Counted from the first letter of the stretch, positions 1-9,068 are shown. The stretch: 64,000 nt of DNA from Paenibacillus chitinolyticus NBRC 15660 (GCF_000739915.1 NZ_BBJT01000006.1:248001-312000); one strand, 5' to 3'. Translations and numbers: made by a program. Notes: a model not told the origin generated them from the sequence alone.

Positions 1-914
1 ATGTTCTTCTGCAGCCGGATGCGGCCGTCCGCTCCGCCTTCATTCGTGAAGGCGAGCTTCCGGCTCTGTTCGGTGATGACGGGTTGCTCCGTCTCCACCC
101 CCATCAGCGACCAGGTGCCGCAGCTGATAAACGCATAGCTGCCGCCTGCTTGCGCGGGGACGGACACTACGGCCGAGGCCGTGTCATGGGAAGCGGCCGC
201 CACGACCGGGAAGCTGCTCATCTGCAGCTCCTCGGCCAGTGCGGCGCGGAGACTGCCTGCGGTGGTTCCCGGCATCACGATGGAAGGGAACATCGCCCGC
301 GGATGCGGAAGCAGGGCAAGCACTTCTTCATCCCAGCCTCGCAGCTGAGGGTCGAGCAGACCGGACGTGCTGGCGATGGTGTATTCCGCCGAAATTTCTC
401 CGCATAGATAGTAGCGGAACAAATCGGGCATAAACAGCATCCGCACATCCTCGCCGGCCTGGGAGGCCGCCTCTCCTTCCGCTTCGAGCTGAAACAGCGT
501 GTTGATCGATTGGGTCTGGATGCCTGTGCGCCGGTACAATTCTTCTTCCGGTATCCGGTTCAGCACCCGCCGCATCGCGGGCTCGTTCCGTGAGTCCCGG
601 TAGTGGTAAGGATTCCCGAGCAGCCTGCCCCTGCCGTCCACAAGTCCGTAATCCACGCCCCACGTGTCCACGGCCAGCGAAGCGGGAGCCCCCGCCGTAA
701 ACGGCTTGCAGGCCCGGATGCCCTGGAGCATCTCGTGAAACAGCCGCAGAAAATCCCAGTGAAGACTGCCGCCCAGGCGGACGGGATCGTTGGAGAAGCG
801 GTGGATTTCCTCGACGGCCAGACGTGATCCGTTGTAAGTGCCGAGCACCGTCCGCCCGCTGCTCGCTCCGAAGTCCACAGCCAGCATGTGAAGGCCGTTC
901 TTTTCTACGCTCAT
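1..914 (-). CDS. FGGY-family sugar kinase, RhaB-like (partial, C-terminus outside window)
   Basis: The reading frame begins at an ATG at 914 behind a purine-rich ribosome binding site (AGGGAGAGGGA) and stays open to the left edge, giving about 304 residues of a family that is usually 470-500 long. The N-terminus carries the phosphate-1 motif of FGGY kinases (AVDFGASSGRTVLG, about residues 11-24), followed by an HWDFLRLFHEM segment and DTWGVDYGL, the pattern seen in rhamnulokinases. The enzyme should phosphorylate a ketose (L-fuculose, L-rhamnulose or a similar sugar) with ATP in the cytosol. It lies 27 bp downstream of fucI on the same strand, so in context it most likely phosphorylates the FucI product, making it a fuculokinase of the RhaB branch. 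An aldolase would be expected just outside the window. Substrate is inferred from context. Confidence 0.85.
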   Translation of the reverse strand, partial: MSVEKNGLHMLAVDFGASSGRTVLGTYNGSRLAVEEIHRFSNDPVRLGGSLHWDFLRLFHEMLQGIRACKPFTAGAPASLAVDTWGVDYGLVDGRGRLLGNPYHYRDSRNEPAMRRVLNRIPEEELYRRTGIQTQSINTLFQLEAEGEAASQAGEDVRMLFMPDLFRYYLCGEISAEYTIASTSGLLDPQLRGWDEEVLALLPHPRAMFPSIVMPGTTAGSLRAALAEELQMSSFPVVAAASHDTASAVVSVPAQAGGSYAFISCGTWSLMGVETEQPVITEQSRKLAFTNEGGADGRIRLQKN

Positions 915-940
915 GAAAAGTCCCTCTCCCTGTCCGGCTT

Positions 941-2731
941 TTAGTTATACAACGGGCCGAAGTTAGCGCACGCGCGGAAGTCCGCCGCTTCTTCATCCCG
1001 GGTCCCGAACGAACTCCATACGCGCGGCCGGAATATATTCTTCTCATCGACATTGTGCATGGAGACGGGAATTCTCAGCATCGCCGCCAGCGTAATGAGA
1101 TCGGCCCCGATGTGCCCGTAAGAGATGGAGCCGTGATTGGAGCCCCAGTTGTCCATCACCGAATACACGTCGCGGAACGAGCCCTCTCCCGTCAGAATCG
1201 GCGCGAACCAGGTCGTCGGCCACGTGGGATCGGTCCGCTTATCCAGCGCGTCGTGCACGTGGTCCGGCAGATCGACGGTGTAGCCCTCGGCAAGCTGAAG
1301 CACCGGACCGAGACCCTTCACCAGGTTGATCCGGGTCATCGTGACGGGCATCCCGCCCTTCGTCAGGAAGTCTGACGAGTAGCCGCCGCCCCGGAAATAC
1401 TCCACGGCCGCGGGCCGCCAGGACGTTTCGCCGAGGCATTTGTCCACCTCTTCCTCGGTAATCTCCCAATAAGGCTTCATGACGGGCGCGCCGTCCCGGG
1501 ACTGCTGCCCCGTACCGTCCAGTGCCGCCGGGCCGGAATTGATGAGATGGAGAATCCCGTGTTCCGCGGCGCCTTCCAGCGTATAACCCGTCACCCGATT
1601 CACCGATTCGGGGCTCCAGTACGTGCGGACGTCGGCGAAAATTTGGGCGGTGTGCGTCAGAAGGTATCCCATCAGCATCGCTACGCCGTTCAGGCTGTCG
1701 TTCTCGGTAGCCACGAGATAAGGCGCCCTTCTTCCGTTCCAGTCGAAGGAGCTGTTCAGGATCGCTTCCATGAAATCCCCGTTCGGGAAGTGATCCGTCC
1801 AGTGGCGCTGCCCCTGGAAGCCGGACAAAATCGCGTTATGCCCCAGCGCTTCCTCGCCGAAACCAAGTTCGGCCAGCTTCGGATTCCCGGTCATCAGGTC
1901 GCGGACGATCAGCGCCATTTTGACGACGGTTTCCCAGTCCTTGTCTTTACGTTCCCGGGACGTCTGAATGGCTGCAGGATTGTTGTCCGGGCCTTCCTTG
2001 CAGTTGTCCTTCACCCAGGCGAGTGCGAGCCCGTACTCCTCCTTGTCGTAAATCTCTTCTTCCATCCGGCGGACAAGCTCCGACATATCCACGTATTCGT
2101 TGCGCATGCCAAGGTAATTCTGGAACAGCTCCTCGCTGACGATCGAACCCGCAATTCCCATAGAAACGGAGCCGACGGACAAGTAGGATGTTCCTTTCAT
2201 CACCGCCACAGCCAGAGCCGCCCTTGCAAAACGGAGCAGCTTCTCCCGCACGTCTTCGGGAATGCCGGCCGCGCCCGCGTCCTGCACATCCTTGCCGTAG
2301 ATGCCGAACGCCGGAATTCCTTTCTGCGCATGGGCCGAAAGCACGGCGGCCAAATAAACGGCGCCCGGACGCTCCGTCCCGTTGAAGCCCCAGATGGCAT
2401 TCGGAATGGAGGCGTTCATATCCATCGTCTCGGTTCCGTAACACCAGCACGGAGTCACGGTGACGGATACGCCCACGCCCGACCGGGCGAATTTGTCCGC
2501 AGCCGCAGCCGCTTCCGCTACGCCGCCGATACAGGTGTCGGCAATGACGCATTCCACCGGCGTTCCGTCAGGGTAGCGCAAATTGCCGCTGAGCAGGGCG
2601 GCGGCCGCCTTAGCCATGTTCATGGTCTGTTCTTCAAGCGATTCGCGCACCCCTTTGCGGCGTCCGTCGATGGTCGGACGGATGCCGATTTTCGGGAAAG
2701 GACGGCTCCATCTGTGTTCACGGTTGTTCAT
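941..2731 (-). CDS. fucI: L-fucose isomerase
   Basis: A 596-residue protein, the normal family length, that interconverts L-fucose and L-fuculose (also D-arabinose/D-ribulose) using a divalent metal. It follows the E. coli FucI sequence closely: [20 protein letters not shown] near the N-terminus, [30 protein letters not shown], the metal-site stretches [14 protein letters not shown] and [11 protein letters not shown], and a conserved end with [10 protein letters not shown] and FGPLYN. The ATG at 2731 was chosen because GAGGAGG sits 7 bp upstream; an in-frame upstream ATG would overlap fucU and lacks homology. A LacI-type operator lies 21 bp before the start. The gene sits between fucU and the sugar kinase. 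Confidence 0.95.
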   Translation of the reverse strand: MNNREHRWSRPFPKIGIRPTIDGRRKGVRESLEEQTMNMAKAAAALLSGNLRYPDGTPVECVIADTCIGGVAEAAAAADKFARSGVGVSVTVTPCWCYGTETMDMNASIPNAIWGFNGTERPGAVYLAAVLSAHAQKGIPAFGIYGKDVQDAGAAGIPEDVREKLLRFARAALAVAVMKGTSYLSVGSVSMGIAGSIVSEELFQNYLGMRNEYVDMSELVRRMEEEIYDKEEYGLALAWVKDNCKEGPDNNPAAIQTSRERKDKDWETVVKMALIVRDLMTGNPKLAELGFGEEALGHNAILSGFQGQRHWTDHFPNGDFMEAILNSSFDWNGRRAPYLVATENDSLNGVAMLMGYLLTHTAQIFADVRTYWSPESVNRVTGYTLEGAAEHGILHLINSGPAALDGTGQQSRDGAPVMKPYWEITEEEVDKCLGETSWRPAAVEYFRGGGYSSDFLTKGGMPVTMTRINLVKGLGPVLQLAEGYTVDLPDHVHDALDKRTDPTWPTTWFAPILTGEGSFRDVYSVMDNWGSNHGSISYGHIGADLITLAAMLRIPVSMHNVDEKNIFRPRVWSSFGTRDEEAADFRACANFGPLYN

Positions 2732-2751
2732 TTGTCTTCCTCCTCTATGAG

Positions 2752-2761
2752 TTATCGATAA
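2752..2761. promoter_or_regulatory. Secondary LacI-type operator upstream of fucI
   Basis: TTATCGATAA, a perfect palindrome with the central CG typical of LacI-family operators, lies between the fucU stop and the fucI ribosome binding site. The same core occurs in front of fucU at 3260-3271. A second site about 500 bp away could allow looping by the tetrameric repressor or act as a roadblock. Confidence 0.65.
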
Positions 2762-2790
2762 ACCTTCTCGTATAAATAGACCTTCTACAG

Positions 2791-3216
2791 TCACGTAACG
2801 ACGCCTTTCCTTAAAATAACGTTCGCATATAAAGCGCTTTCACTTGTGGCGACAATGGCGTAAGCTTCTTTGGCCCGTTTGTAGAAAGCGAATCGTTCCA
2901 GCTGCCCCACCGGGACGCCGGGCAAATGCCTTCCGATCACTTCGCCGTAAGTCTCCCAAATCACCGGCTGAACCGGATCGCCCGGAACGACCGCCATAAG
3001 CTGGGCCGGCTGATCACCGTATGTATCGAGCGGGAACAAGGCAAGAACCGCTTCCAGAAGCTCGGGCACGCCGTGACCGTCGCAGCGGATCAGACGTTTG
3101 GCATGGCTCGCCGCCGGAAAGTTGCCGTCCCCCAGGACGATTTCGTCTCCATGGCCCATTTCCATCAGCACTTTCAGAAGTTCCGGCGAAAGAATGGAGG
3201 GAATTCCTTTCAGCAT
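2791..3216 (-). CDS. fucU: L-fucose mutarotase (FucU/RbsD family)
   Basis: A 141-residue cytosolic protein that interconverts alpha and beta anomers of L-fucose. It matches E. coli Fuc[18 protein letters not shown] at the start, [17 protein letters not shown] in the active-site region, [15 protein letters not shown] and a C-terminal YANVILRKG. The start at 3216 follows AGAGAGGAGACGACTTG; a longer in-frame extension has no similarity. First gene of the minus-strand fucU-fucI-kinase operon, with a promoter and operator directly upstream. Confidence 0.94.
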   Translation of the reverse strand: MLKGIPSILSPELLKVLMEMGHGDEIVLGDGNFPAASHAKRLIRCDGHGVPELLEAVLALFPLDTYGDQPAQLMAVVPGDPVQPVIWETYGEVIGRHLPGVPVGQLERFAFYKRAKEAYAIVATSESALYANVILRKGVVT

Positions 3217-3259
3217 CAAGTCGTCTCCTCTCTGTATTCCAGCTAGAGCTAAAATTAGA

Positions 3260-3303
3260 GTTATCGATAACACAAAATTAACAGCTCCCTCTCTTGCTGT
3301 CAA
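3260..3303 (-). promoter_or_regulatory. fucU promoter with overlapping LacI-type operator
   Basis: On the minus strand TTGACA (3298-3303) is followed after 17 bp by TAATTT (3275-3280), and the perfect palindrome GTTATCGATAAC (3260-3271) covers the predicted start of transcription. This is a classic repressor position. A divergent promoter for the regulator gene (TTGCTG 3294-3299, 17 bp, TACAAT 3317-3322) overlaps the same stretch, so the regulator probably also controls itself. Confidence 0.7.
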
Positions 3304-3354
3304 CGGTTTTCTTTTATACAATAAACTCACTCAAGCATGAAAAGGTGATAACGA

Positions 3355-4365
3355 TTGATTACAATCTATGATATAGCCGAAAAAGCAAATGTCTCCGCCA
3401 TGACCGTTTCCAGAGTTATCAATAACTCCGGAAGAATCAGCGAGGCGACCCGCAAGCGCGTCCGCAAGGTGATGGAAGAGCTGAATTATATCCCCAACTC
3501 CATGGCCCGCGGCCTCGTTCTGCAAAAAACGAAGCTGTTGTCGCTGTTGATTACGGATATTACGAATCCTTTCTACACCACGATTGCGCGAGGAGCCGAG
3601 GATACGGCGAAGCGGTCCGGCTACAAGCTTCTCTTCGGCAACAGCGACGAGGATTACGTCAAGGAAAAAGACTACGTGGAGATGATCCTCTCCACCCGGG
3701 TGGACGGCGTCCTGTTCGCGCCTACCGGAGACGCTTCTCTTGAGCAGCTCCGGCAGCTCCAAAAGCACGGGATTCCGTTCGTGATCCTGGACCGTGAAGT
3801 GCCCGGGATCGAAACGGATGTCGTTCTCGGCGACAGCAAAGACGGGGCGAGAAAGCTGGTCGAGCACCTGATCGGCCTCGGCCATCGGCGCATCGCTCTG
3901 GTCAACGGCTCGCCCGATGTATCTACGGCCCGTCTCCGGTATACCGGCTACCGGGAAGCACATCTGCTCGGCGGACTGCCCCTGGACGAGAGCCTGGTCG
4001 TGTCGCTGAACTACCGCGAGTTTCAGGACGAGGCCTCGCTGCAGGCGCTGCTCTCTCTTCCTTCTCCGCCGACGGCGATTTTCGCGGCAAACAACCTGCT
4101 CGCCGTGGGGATTATCGGGGCGCTCCGACAAAGAGGCTTATCCGTTCCGGAAGATGTGTCGGTTGTCTGCTTCGACGATTTCGGTCCCGCCGAGACCGTC
4201 AATCCTTTTCTGACCGTAGCCTCCCAGCCCGCGTATCAGTTCGGCGCCCTCGGCATGCAGCTTCTGATCGAACGGATCGAGAACGGCCCCGGTTCCGAAA
4301 ACCGCAAAATCATGCTGCCCTCCGAACTTCTCATCCGTTCCTCGACCCGCACATGGGACAGGTGA
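3355..4365 (+). CDS. LacI-family transcriptional regulator of the fuc genes
   Basis: A 336-residue DNA-binding repressor. Residues 2-22 form the LacI helix-turn-helix (TIYDIAEKANVSAMTVSRVIN) with the hinge helix near 45-55 (IPNSMARGL). A periplasmic-binding-protein-like sugar domain follows, with LITDITNPFYTTIARGAED and the C-terminal VSVVCFDDFGPAE segment. The start is a TTG preceded by AAAGGTGAT. Transcribed away from fucU; the shared intergenic region holds GTTATCGATAAC, which fits LacI operators. It probably represses fucU-fucI-kinase and is released by a pathway sugar; the effector is not visible. Confidence 0.9.
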   Translation: MITIYDIAEKANVSAMTVSRVINNSGRISEATRKRVRKVMEELNYIPNSMARGLVLQKTKLLSLLITDITNPFYTTIARGAEDTAKRSGYKLLFGNSDEDYVKEKDYVEMILSTRVDGVLFAPTGDASLEQLRQLQKHGIPFVILDREVPGIETDVVLGDSKDGARKLVEHLIGLGHRRIALVNGSPDVSTARLRYTGYREAHLLGGLPLDESLVVSLNYREFQDEASLQALLSLPSPPTAIFAANNLLAVGIIGALRQRGLSVPEDVSVVCFDDFGPAETVNPFLTVASQPAYQFGALGMQLLIERIENGPGSENRKIMLPSELLIRSSTRTWDR

Positions 4366-4379
4366 GCTGCCGGACGGAC

Positions 4380-5435
4380 TTATAACAGCCGGATTTCTTC
4401 TTGGATATCTTTCCGCCGGTCCTCGATATACTGCCCGATCACTTCGGGCTCCGACCGGAACAGGGACAGACTTTTTTGACGGCCGGGGTCCTTATATACA
4501 TCCCGGGCAATGCGTTCGTGCATCTCATACACAACGGGCATGATCCGGTCCTTCGTAAACGCCGTGCCCGTCAGGTGTTTCAAAAGAGCCTTGTACCGCT
4601 GCCGAACCTCCTTGCTTTCCAGCACTTTTTCGGTCAAGTCGTTATACCCGGTGATCCTCACGAGATTACTGTTTACTCTCTTCCCGTAACAATTCCGCCC
4701 CCAACTGCCTTCGTAATCCCACGGAATCATCCGGTACTTCCCAGTCGGTTTATGCTCGTAGATCGCATAGTTATGCTCGAAACCGTCATAATTCCCCGTC
4801 ATCACGGCCCCGGCCAGCCACCGCAAGTAATTGTCGAGATCCACGTGCTTGCCCAGAAAAGCCTTCAGCCGGTCTCCTTTAAGCGCATGCATGGATTGGA
4901 TGAACGCTTTCATCTTGTCCCGGTCCCGGCCCGTTCCGATCATGAGATCGTAGCCGGCAAACAAGGTCTTTTTGCGCTTGCGGGTATCCGGATCTTTCAG
5001 TGAAAAATTCGCGCTGTCGTTGCTTGCATATAGGAGAGACTTCATAAGAATCCCCCTCCGCCGGAAAAAAGAGCGCTTAACCGCCTCGATCAGCACATAC
5101 ACGCCTTCGTTTCTGCCGTTGATCGACAGTACGACATGGCGGGTATGCGGACTCGGCACGCCGATCATCCGAAAAAAACGGAACGACAACGCGTTGCGGA
5201 TCAGCGAAGGATCGTCGTATTCGGCATTCAGATGATAGGTCCTGCCCTTTATCCGGATTTCATACGATTTCTTCGCATATTCGCGGGTATGCCCGCCCCG
5301 GTATCCGATCCGGATAGGCACGCTGCTGCTCCCGTCCGACAGAATGGCCGGCACGAATCGGCGGCTCCACACGTTTTGCCGCAGTTTGCGGTCCCCACCG
5401 GTGCCGATTGCCAGTTGAAAATGAGGAAGCGACAT
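4380..5435 (-). CDS. cotH: Spore coat protein kinase CotH
   Basis: A 351-residue protein strongly resembling B. subtilis CotH, an atypical kinase that phosphorylates CotG/CotB-type coat proteins during spore coat assembly. Shared stretches include AYRGGHTREYAKKSYEI-like residues near 58-75, LNAEYDDPSLIRNALSFRFF, INGRNEGVYVLIE, DLDNYLRWLAGAVMTGNYDGFEHNYAIYE and the metal-binding IPWDYEGSWGR. The ATG at 5435 follows GGAGGAATCTG; an upstream in-frame start would lie in the loop of a terminator. The next gene upstream on the same strand is a repeat-rich CotG-like protein, the classic substrate arrangement. Confidence 0.92.
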   Translation of the reverse strand: MSLPHFQLAIGTGGDRKLRQNVWSRRFVPAILSDGSSSVPIRIGYRGGHTREYAKKSYEIRIKGRTYHLNAEYDDPSLIRNALSFRFFRMIGVPSPHTRHVVLSINGRNEGVYVLIEAVKRSFFRRRGILMKSLLYASNDSANFSLKDPDTRKRKKTLFAGYDLMIGTGRDRDKMKAFIQSMHALKGDRLKAFLGKHVDLDNYLRWLAGAVMTGNYDGFEHNYAIYEHKPTGKYRMIPWDYEGSWGRNCYGKRVNSNLVRITGYNDLTEKVLESKEVRQRYKALLKHLTGTAFTKDRIMPVVYEMHERIARDVYKDPGRQKSLSLFRSEPEVIGQYIEDRRKDIQEEIRLL

Positions 5436-5463
5436 CAGATTCCTCCGCCTTTCGCTATAAGAA

Positions 5464-5491
5464 AACAGCCTATCCGTCAAGATAGGCTGTT
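5464..5491 (-). terminator. Intrinsic terminator between the CotG-like gene and cotH
   Basis: An 11-bp perfect stem (AACAGCCTATC / GATAGGCTGTT, loop 5475-5480) is followed on the minus strand by TTTTCTT. It ends the CotG-like transcript, so cotH may need its own promoter or read-through. Confidence 0.75.
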
Positions 5492-5555
5492 CTTGTTACG
5501 TTACCTTATGCGAAATGCAGGCGCCGCGGCACAATGCGGACCACCAAAGTTCAAC

Positions 5556-6143
5556 CTAACGTTTTTGGGTCGGTTTCGTTGTGAATACGGGAGCGACCAG
5601 GCGCGCGGGGAACCCGTGCGTCCGGCGGCCACCCGTACGGTTTCCTCCCGCACGGCCCCCTTCGGTTCGGTTGCCTCCCGTACGATTGCCCTCGGTACGG
5701 TTGCCTCTCGTACGGCTGCCTCCGGTATGCCTGTCCCGGGTACGATCTTCCCTCGCGAATTCCCCCTCCGGTCGATCTGCAGGTGCGTTCCAGGGACTCG
5801 GCCAGATTCCTCCGGGAAGGTTTTGCGGGTTCTGCCAGCCGTAATCGTCTCTCCGCCCTTCCGTCCGGTTACCCAGCGTACGGTTTCCTTCGTTCCGGTT
5901 TCCATCGCTCCGGCCGCCTGCCGTACGATGGCCAAAGGTCCGACTGCCGCCTGTGCGGTTACCCGAGGTCCGGTGATCTGCGGGACGGTTTCCCCTTGTC
6001 CGGTTGTCCCTTGCCGTATCTCCTGTCGTACGCCGATCCAAACGATCCCCTAGAAAATCGGGAGGTTCTTTTATACCATCAACCGACTGAGCTCGTTCAT
6101 CCTTTGTCCACCAACTTTCAAATAAATCGGGATACTCGCTCAT
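5556..6143 (-). CDS. Low-complexity Arg/Gly/Asn/Thr repeat protein, CotG-like coat candidate
   Basis: A 195-residue protein starting at an ATG with GGAGGG 8 bp upstream. Residues 1-35 are acidic and ordinary; then come two blocks (about 36-100 and 138-185) of a five-residue unit of the type xGNRT (GNRTEG, GNRTGG), split by a short Gly/Pro/Trp segment. It has no signal peptide and is very basic. Its place directly before cotH suggests a structural spore-coat or exosporium protein phosphorylated by CotH, as CotG is; the many Thr residues next to Arg would be candidate acceptors. No sequence homology to CotG can be claimed beyond the basic tandem-repeat style, so the function is inference. The repeats also open long antisense frames, which are not genes. 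Confidence 0.65.
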   Translation of the reverse strand: MSEYPDLFESWWTKDERAQSVDGIKEPPDFLGDRLDRRTTGDTARDNRTRGNRPADHRTSGNRTGGSRTFGHRTAGGRSDGNRNEGNRTLGNRTEGRRDDYGWQNPQNLPGGIWPSPWNAPADRPEGEFAREDRTRDRHTGGSRTRGNRTEGNRTGGNRTEGGRAGGNRTGGRRTHGFPARLVAPVFTTKPTQKR

Positions 6144-6346
6144 TTGAACTACCCTCCATCTATCAAGATAGTATATACATATGAGCTAACATGCACATTG
6201 GTATGGTCATTGGTGTACTCTTGTCTCGTTTTTGAAATATCCGCCGTAACTAAAGCAAGAAACATTCGGCATCTTCGTTCGTAACGCCGCGCTTCCTTAA
6301 GTTCCGTTCGTCCGATTCACATGTATTCCCTTAACTCTAATATCGC

Positions 6347-6388
6347 AAAAAGACGCCCCAGCCCCGAATTCGGTCTGTGCGTCTTTTT
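6347..6388. terminator. Bidirectional terminator after metQ
   Basis: AAAAAGACGC (6347-6356) pairs with GCGTCTTTTT (6379-6388), with an inner CCGAATTCGG hairpin. It ends the minus-strand metNIQ operon. Confidence 0.75.
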
Positions 6389-6419
6389 TTCAGACATACG
6401 ATTAGAGCCTTAGCCTTGT

Positions 6420-7286
6420 TCAAAAAGCCGGGACAACGGCAACGCCGTATTTGTCCTGGATAAATTTCTTCACTTCCGGGCCGGTAAGCGCCGCATCCAG
6501 CTTTTTGATTTCTTCCCGGCTCTCATCGCCTTTGCGGACTACGATCACATTCGCGTAAGGAGAGTTGGCATCCTCCCGGAATAAAGCCGATTTGGGATCA
6601 AGTTTGGCTTCGAGGACGAGATTGGTATTAATTATCGCACCGTCCAAATCCGGCAGCGCCCTCGGCAGAGTGGCGGAGTCCGTTTCGAAAAACTTCAGGT
6701 TTTTCGGATTTTCCACGATATCCTTCGGCGTAGCCTCGTATGTGGTCAGCCCTTCCTTCAGCTTGATAAGCCCCTGCTGCTGCAGGAGGACCAGCGCCCG
6801 GTATTCGTTGGAGGGATTGTTCGGAATGCCGATCTTCGCGCCTTCTTTAATCTCGTCCTTCGATTTCAGCTTGCTCGAATAAAATCCGATGGGTTCCACA
6901 TGAACCTTGGCGGTCACCGCAAAGTCAAACCCTTTCTCTTTCTTGACCGAATCCAGGTACGGCACGTGCTGAAAATAGTTCGCGTCGATCTGTTTGTCTT
7001 TCAGAGCCGGATTCAACTGGCCTTCGTCATCGAACACTTTAATGTCCAGGCTGATTCCCTGCTCTTTCAATTTCGGTTTTACGACTTCCAGGATCTCCGC
7101 ATGCGGAACGGCCGCCGCTCCTACGGTAAGTTTCACCTCTTTGACGGGTTCTTTGGACGCTGCCGGCGTACTGCCGGTTTTCTCCGAAGCGGTAACCTCT
7201 CCTTTGCCTTGGCTTCCGCATCCGGCAGCCGTCAACGTAACAGCCAGCAGAATGGCTGTAAGTGCACTTAATCGTGTATGTGCCAT
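6420..7286 (-). CDS. metQ: MetQ/NlpA-family lipoprotein, methionine ABC transporter binding protein
   Basis: A 288-residue substrate-binding lipoprotein. The N-terminus MAHTRLSALTAILLAVT is a short signal sequence ending in the lipobox LTAAGC, so it is anchored outside the membrane. The NlpA domain follows, with VPHAEILEVVKPKL, YFQHVPYLDSVKKEKG and IGIPNNPSNEYRALVLLQ. It delivers methionine (D or L) or a related sulfur compound to MetI/MetN. The start at 7286 follows AGAAGG; a longer in-frame extension into metI is not homologous. Third gene of metN-metI-metQ. Confidence 0.92.
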   Translation of the reverse strand: MAHTRLSALTAILLAVTLTAAGCGSQGKGEVTASEKTGSTPAASKEPVKEVKLTVGAAAVPHAEILEVVKPKLKEQGISLDIKVFDDEGQLNPALKDKQIDANYFQHVPYLDSVKKEKGFDFAVTAKVHVEPIGFYSSKLKSKDEIKEGAKIGIPNNPSNEYRALVLLQQQGLIKLKEGLTTYEATPKDIVENPKNLKFFETDSATLPRALPDLDGAIINTNLVLEAKLDPKSALFREDANSPYANVIVVRKGDESREEIKKLDAALTGPEVKKFIQDKYGVAVVPAF

Positions 7287-7342
7287 GGAACACGCCTTCT
7301 TTCTTCTATGTAATGTAAAAACAGATAAAACGGTCGGATCGT

Positions 7343-8011
7343 TTATTCCATTTTGAAGCGTTTGCGGATGACCGATTTGGCGATGGAGTCGCCGGACCAC
7401 TGGATAATCTGGACGATCAGAATAATAAGAATAACGGTGGCAATCAGGATATCTTCCCGGAAGCGCTGGTAACCGAACCGGATGGCCAGGCTGCCGAGGC
7501 CTCCCGCACCGATGGCGCCCGCTACCGCCGTAAATTCCGTGATCGCGATAACGCCGATCGTGACAGCCCGGATCAGGGCCGGAAGCGCCTCCGGTATCAG
7601 CACGCGGAGGATGATGGTCCACGGCGAGGCGCCGACCGATTTGGCCGCTTCGATTTTGCCGGAGCTGACTTCTTTCAGCGAGTTTTCGATAATCCGTCCC
7701 AGAAAAGGAGCGGCTCCGATCGAGAGGGACACTATCGCCGCCGTCGGTCCCAGCGTCGTGCCGACAATGAGCCGGGCCAGCGGGAGGAGCAGCACGATCA
7801 GAATAATGAACGGCAGGGACCGTACCGCATTGATCGCGGTCCCGATCACTTTATTCAGCTTGGGGGCCGCAAGAATGCCGCCTTTTTCCGTAACCACCAG
7901 AGTGATGCCGAGCGCGCTGCCCAGCAGGAAAGCGAACAGGGAAGCCCAGACGACCATGAACAGCGTCTCCTGCAGTCCTTCGACCAGCAAATCGACCAAA
8001 TCGTCTCTCAT
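7343..8011 (-). CDS. metI: Methionine ABC transporter permease
   Basis: A 222-residue integral membrane protein with five predicted hydrophobic segments and the binding-protein-dependent permease signature ([24 protein letters not shown], here cut for length, about residues 134-157). The stretch [18 protein letters not shown] and the [17 protein letters not shown] motif are typical of MetI. Its ATG overlaps the metN stop by 4 bp, indicating translational coupling. Confidence 0.93.
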   Translation of the reverse strand: MRDDLVDLLVEGLQETLFMVVWASLFAFLLGSALGITLVVTEKGGILAAPKLNKVIGTAINAVRSLPFIILIVLLLPLARLIVGTTLGPTAAIVSLSIGAAPFLGRIIENSLKEVSSGKIEAAKSVGASPWTIILRVLIPEALPALIRAVTIGVIAITEFTAVAGAIGAGGLGSLAIRFGYQRFREDILIATVILIILIVQIIQWSGDSIAKSVIRKRFKME

Positions 8012-8793
8012 ATGCCTGCCCCCGCTCCTTCCAGAACCGTCCGCTCTCTGCGGTAATGGTCGATAATACTGACGAATCTTCTTGCGGTATCGCTCTCCGG
8101 CTGGAGAAAGAACTTATCCACGGTTCCGGTCTCTACAATTCTACCTTTTTCTATGACCGCCATATTGCGGCAGATGTGCTGGAGAACGTCCAGCTCGTGC
8201 GTGATCAGCACAATCGTCAAATTCAGCTGGCGGTTAATGTCTTTGAGCAGCTCCAACGTCGAATACGTCGTCTGCGGGTCGAGCGCCGAGGTCGCTTCAT
8301 CGCTCAGAAGGACGTCCGGTTCGTTCACAAGCGCCCGGGCAATGCCGACCCGCTGCTTCTGGCCTCCGCTGAGCTGGGACGGGTAGACGTTTTCTTTGTC
8401 CCCCAGCTGCACCAGATCCAGAATCTCTCTTACTCTCTCGGCAAGCTGCGGTTTGGGAACTCCCGCCACTTTAAGAGGAAACGCCACGTTCTGGAACACG
8501 GTTTTGGAATCGAGCAGATTGAACTGCTGAAAAATCATGCCGATTTTACGGCGGGCCATCCGCAGCTCCTTCTCGTCCAGGTCGGTGATGCGCAGCCCTT
8601 CGATTTCCACCGTGCCCGAATCGGGCTCCTCCAGCCGGTTAAGGCAGCGGATTAATGTGGATTTCCCCGCCCCGCTAAATCCGATGATGCCGAAAATATC
8701 CCCCTTTTGTATGCGCAGATTGATGTTTTCCAGGGCCGTTACGGGGCCGCCGGCGCTTTTGTACGACTTGGTCAGATTTTCTACGAGAATCAT
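8008..8793 (-). CDS. metN: Methionine ABC transporter ATPase, short MetN without NIL domain
   Basis: A 261-residue ATPase with Walker [11 protein letters not shown]-loop FQQFNLL, signature LSGGQKQR, Walker [13 protein letters not shown] and switch histidine ITHELDV. It powers import by MetI with MetQ. Typical MetN proteins are about 340 residues and end in a regulatory NIL (ACT-like) domain that binds methionine and causes trans-inhibition. This protein stops shortly after the nucleotide-binding domain, so that feedback should be absent. First gene of the operon, 140 bp downstream of a promoter and leader terminator. Confidence 0.9.
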   Translation of the reverse strand: MILVENLTKSYKSAGGPVTALENINLRIQKGDIFGIIGFSGAGKSTLIRCLNRLEEPDSGTVEIEGLRITDLDEKELRMARRKIGMIFQQFNLLDSKTVFQNVAFPLKVAGVPKPQLAERVREILDLVQLGDKENVYPSQLSGGQKQRVGIARALVNEPDVLLSDEATSALDPQTTYSTLELLKDINRQLNLTIVLITHELDVLQHICRNMAVIEKGRIVETGTVDKFFLQPESDTARRFVSIIDHYRRERTVLEGAGAGI

Positions 8794-8823
8794 GTGCTAC
8801 ACCTGCCCGGAAATTTTTTCAAT

Positions 8824-8893
8824 AAAAAAACCAAGCCCATCTTACCGGCCGTCCGGTAAAGAGCTTAGTTTCCAGCGATCTGGTCAACTAACG
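8824..8893 (-). promoter_or_regulatory. Leader attenuator of metNIQ
   Basis: In the minus-strand leader a strong stem (arms 8831-8848 and 8853-8868) is followed by seven T residues (8824-8830): an intrinsic terminator 30 bp before metN. An alternative hairpin (8864-8875 with 8880-8893) uses the same five bases as the foot of the terminator, as expected for an attenuator. No SAM-I riboswitch core and no T-box sequence are present. Confidence 0.6.
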
Positions 8894-8936
8894 ACTTATG
8901 AAGTTATTTCCGACTAAACCAATGTCTTTTGTTTAA

Positions 8937-8964
8937 TTTATATCAGCTTTTCCCTCTTGTCAAC
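8937..8964 (-). promoter_or_regulatory. Promoter of metNIQ
   Basis: TTGACA (8959-8964), 16 bp spacing, TATAAA (8937-8942) on the minus strand. Transcription should begin near 8930, giving a leader of about 137 nt. Confidence 0.7.
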
Positions 8965-8990
8965 CGCCTTTTGAGAATAAAAAACGAGGA

Positions 8991-9020
8991 TTGACGGCCT
9001 CCGGCGCTTAATGTTAATGT
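8991..9020 (+). promoter_or_regulatory. Probable promoter of the 9069 monooxygenase gene
   Basis: TTGACG (8991-8996) followed after 17 bp by TTAATG (9014-9019), back to back with the metNIQ promoter. Downstream, CCTA-N9-TAGG (about 9034-9050) is a possible regulator site but is weak. Confidence 0.4.
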
Positions 9021-9068
9021 TTAACATATTATTCCTATGAAATAACTAGGTTATAAGGAGGAATCCCT

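Noticed and set aside
3414-3427. AGTTATCAATAACT inside the LacI-type gene as a third operator
   Set aside because: It encodes the conserved VINNS end of the recognition helix and lacks the central CG, so resemblance to the operator is probably chance.
5581-6184. Plus-strand reading frames across the GNRT-repeat gene
   Set aside because: They are mirror products of the repetitive GC-rich coding sequence and have no ribosome binding site.
6150-6200. Sigma-K promoter for the CotG-like gene
   Set aside because: A CATATGTATA stretch is near the right place but spacing of the -10 consensus is off by one and no -35 partner is clear.
8794-8930. SAM-I riboswitch before metN
   Set aside because: No CTTATC...GAGGGA-type core or matching stems were found in the leader.
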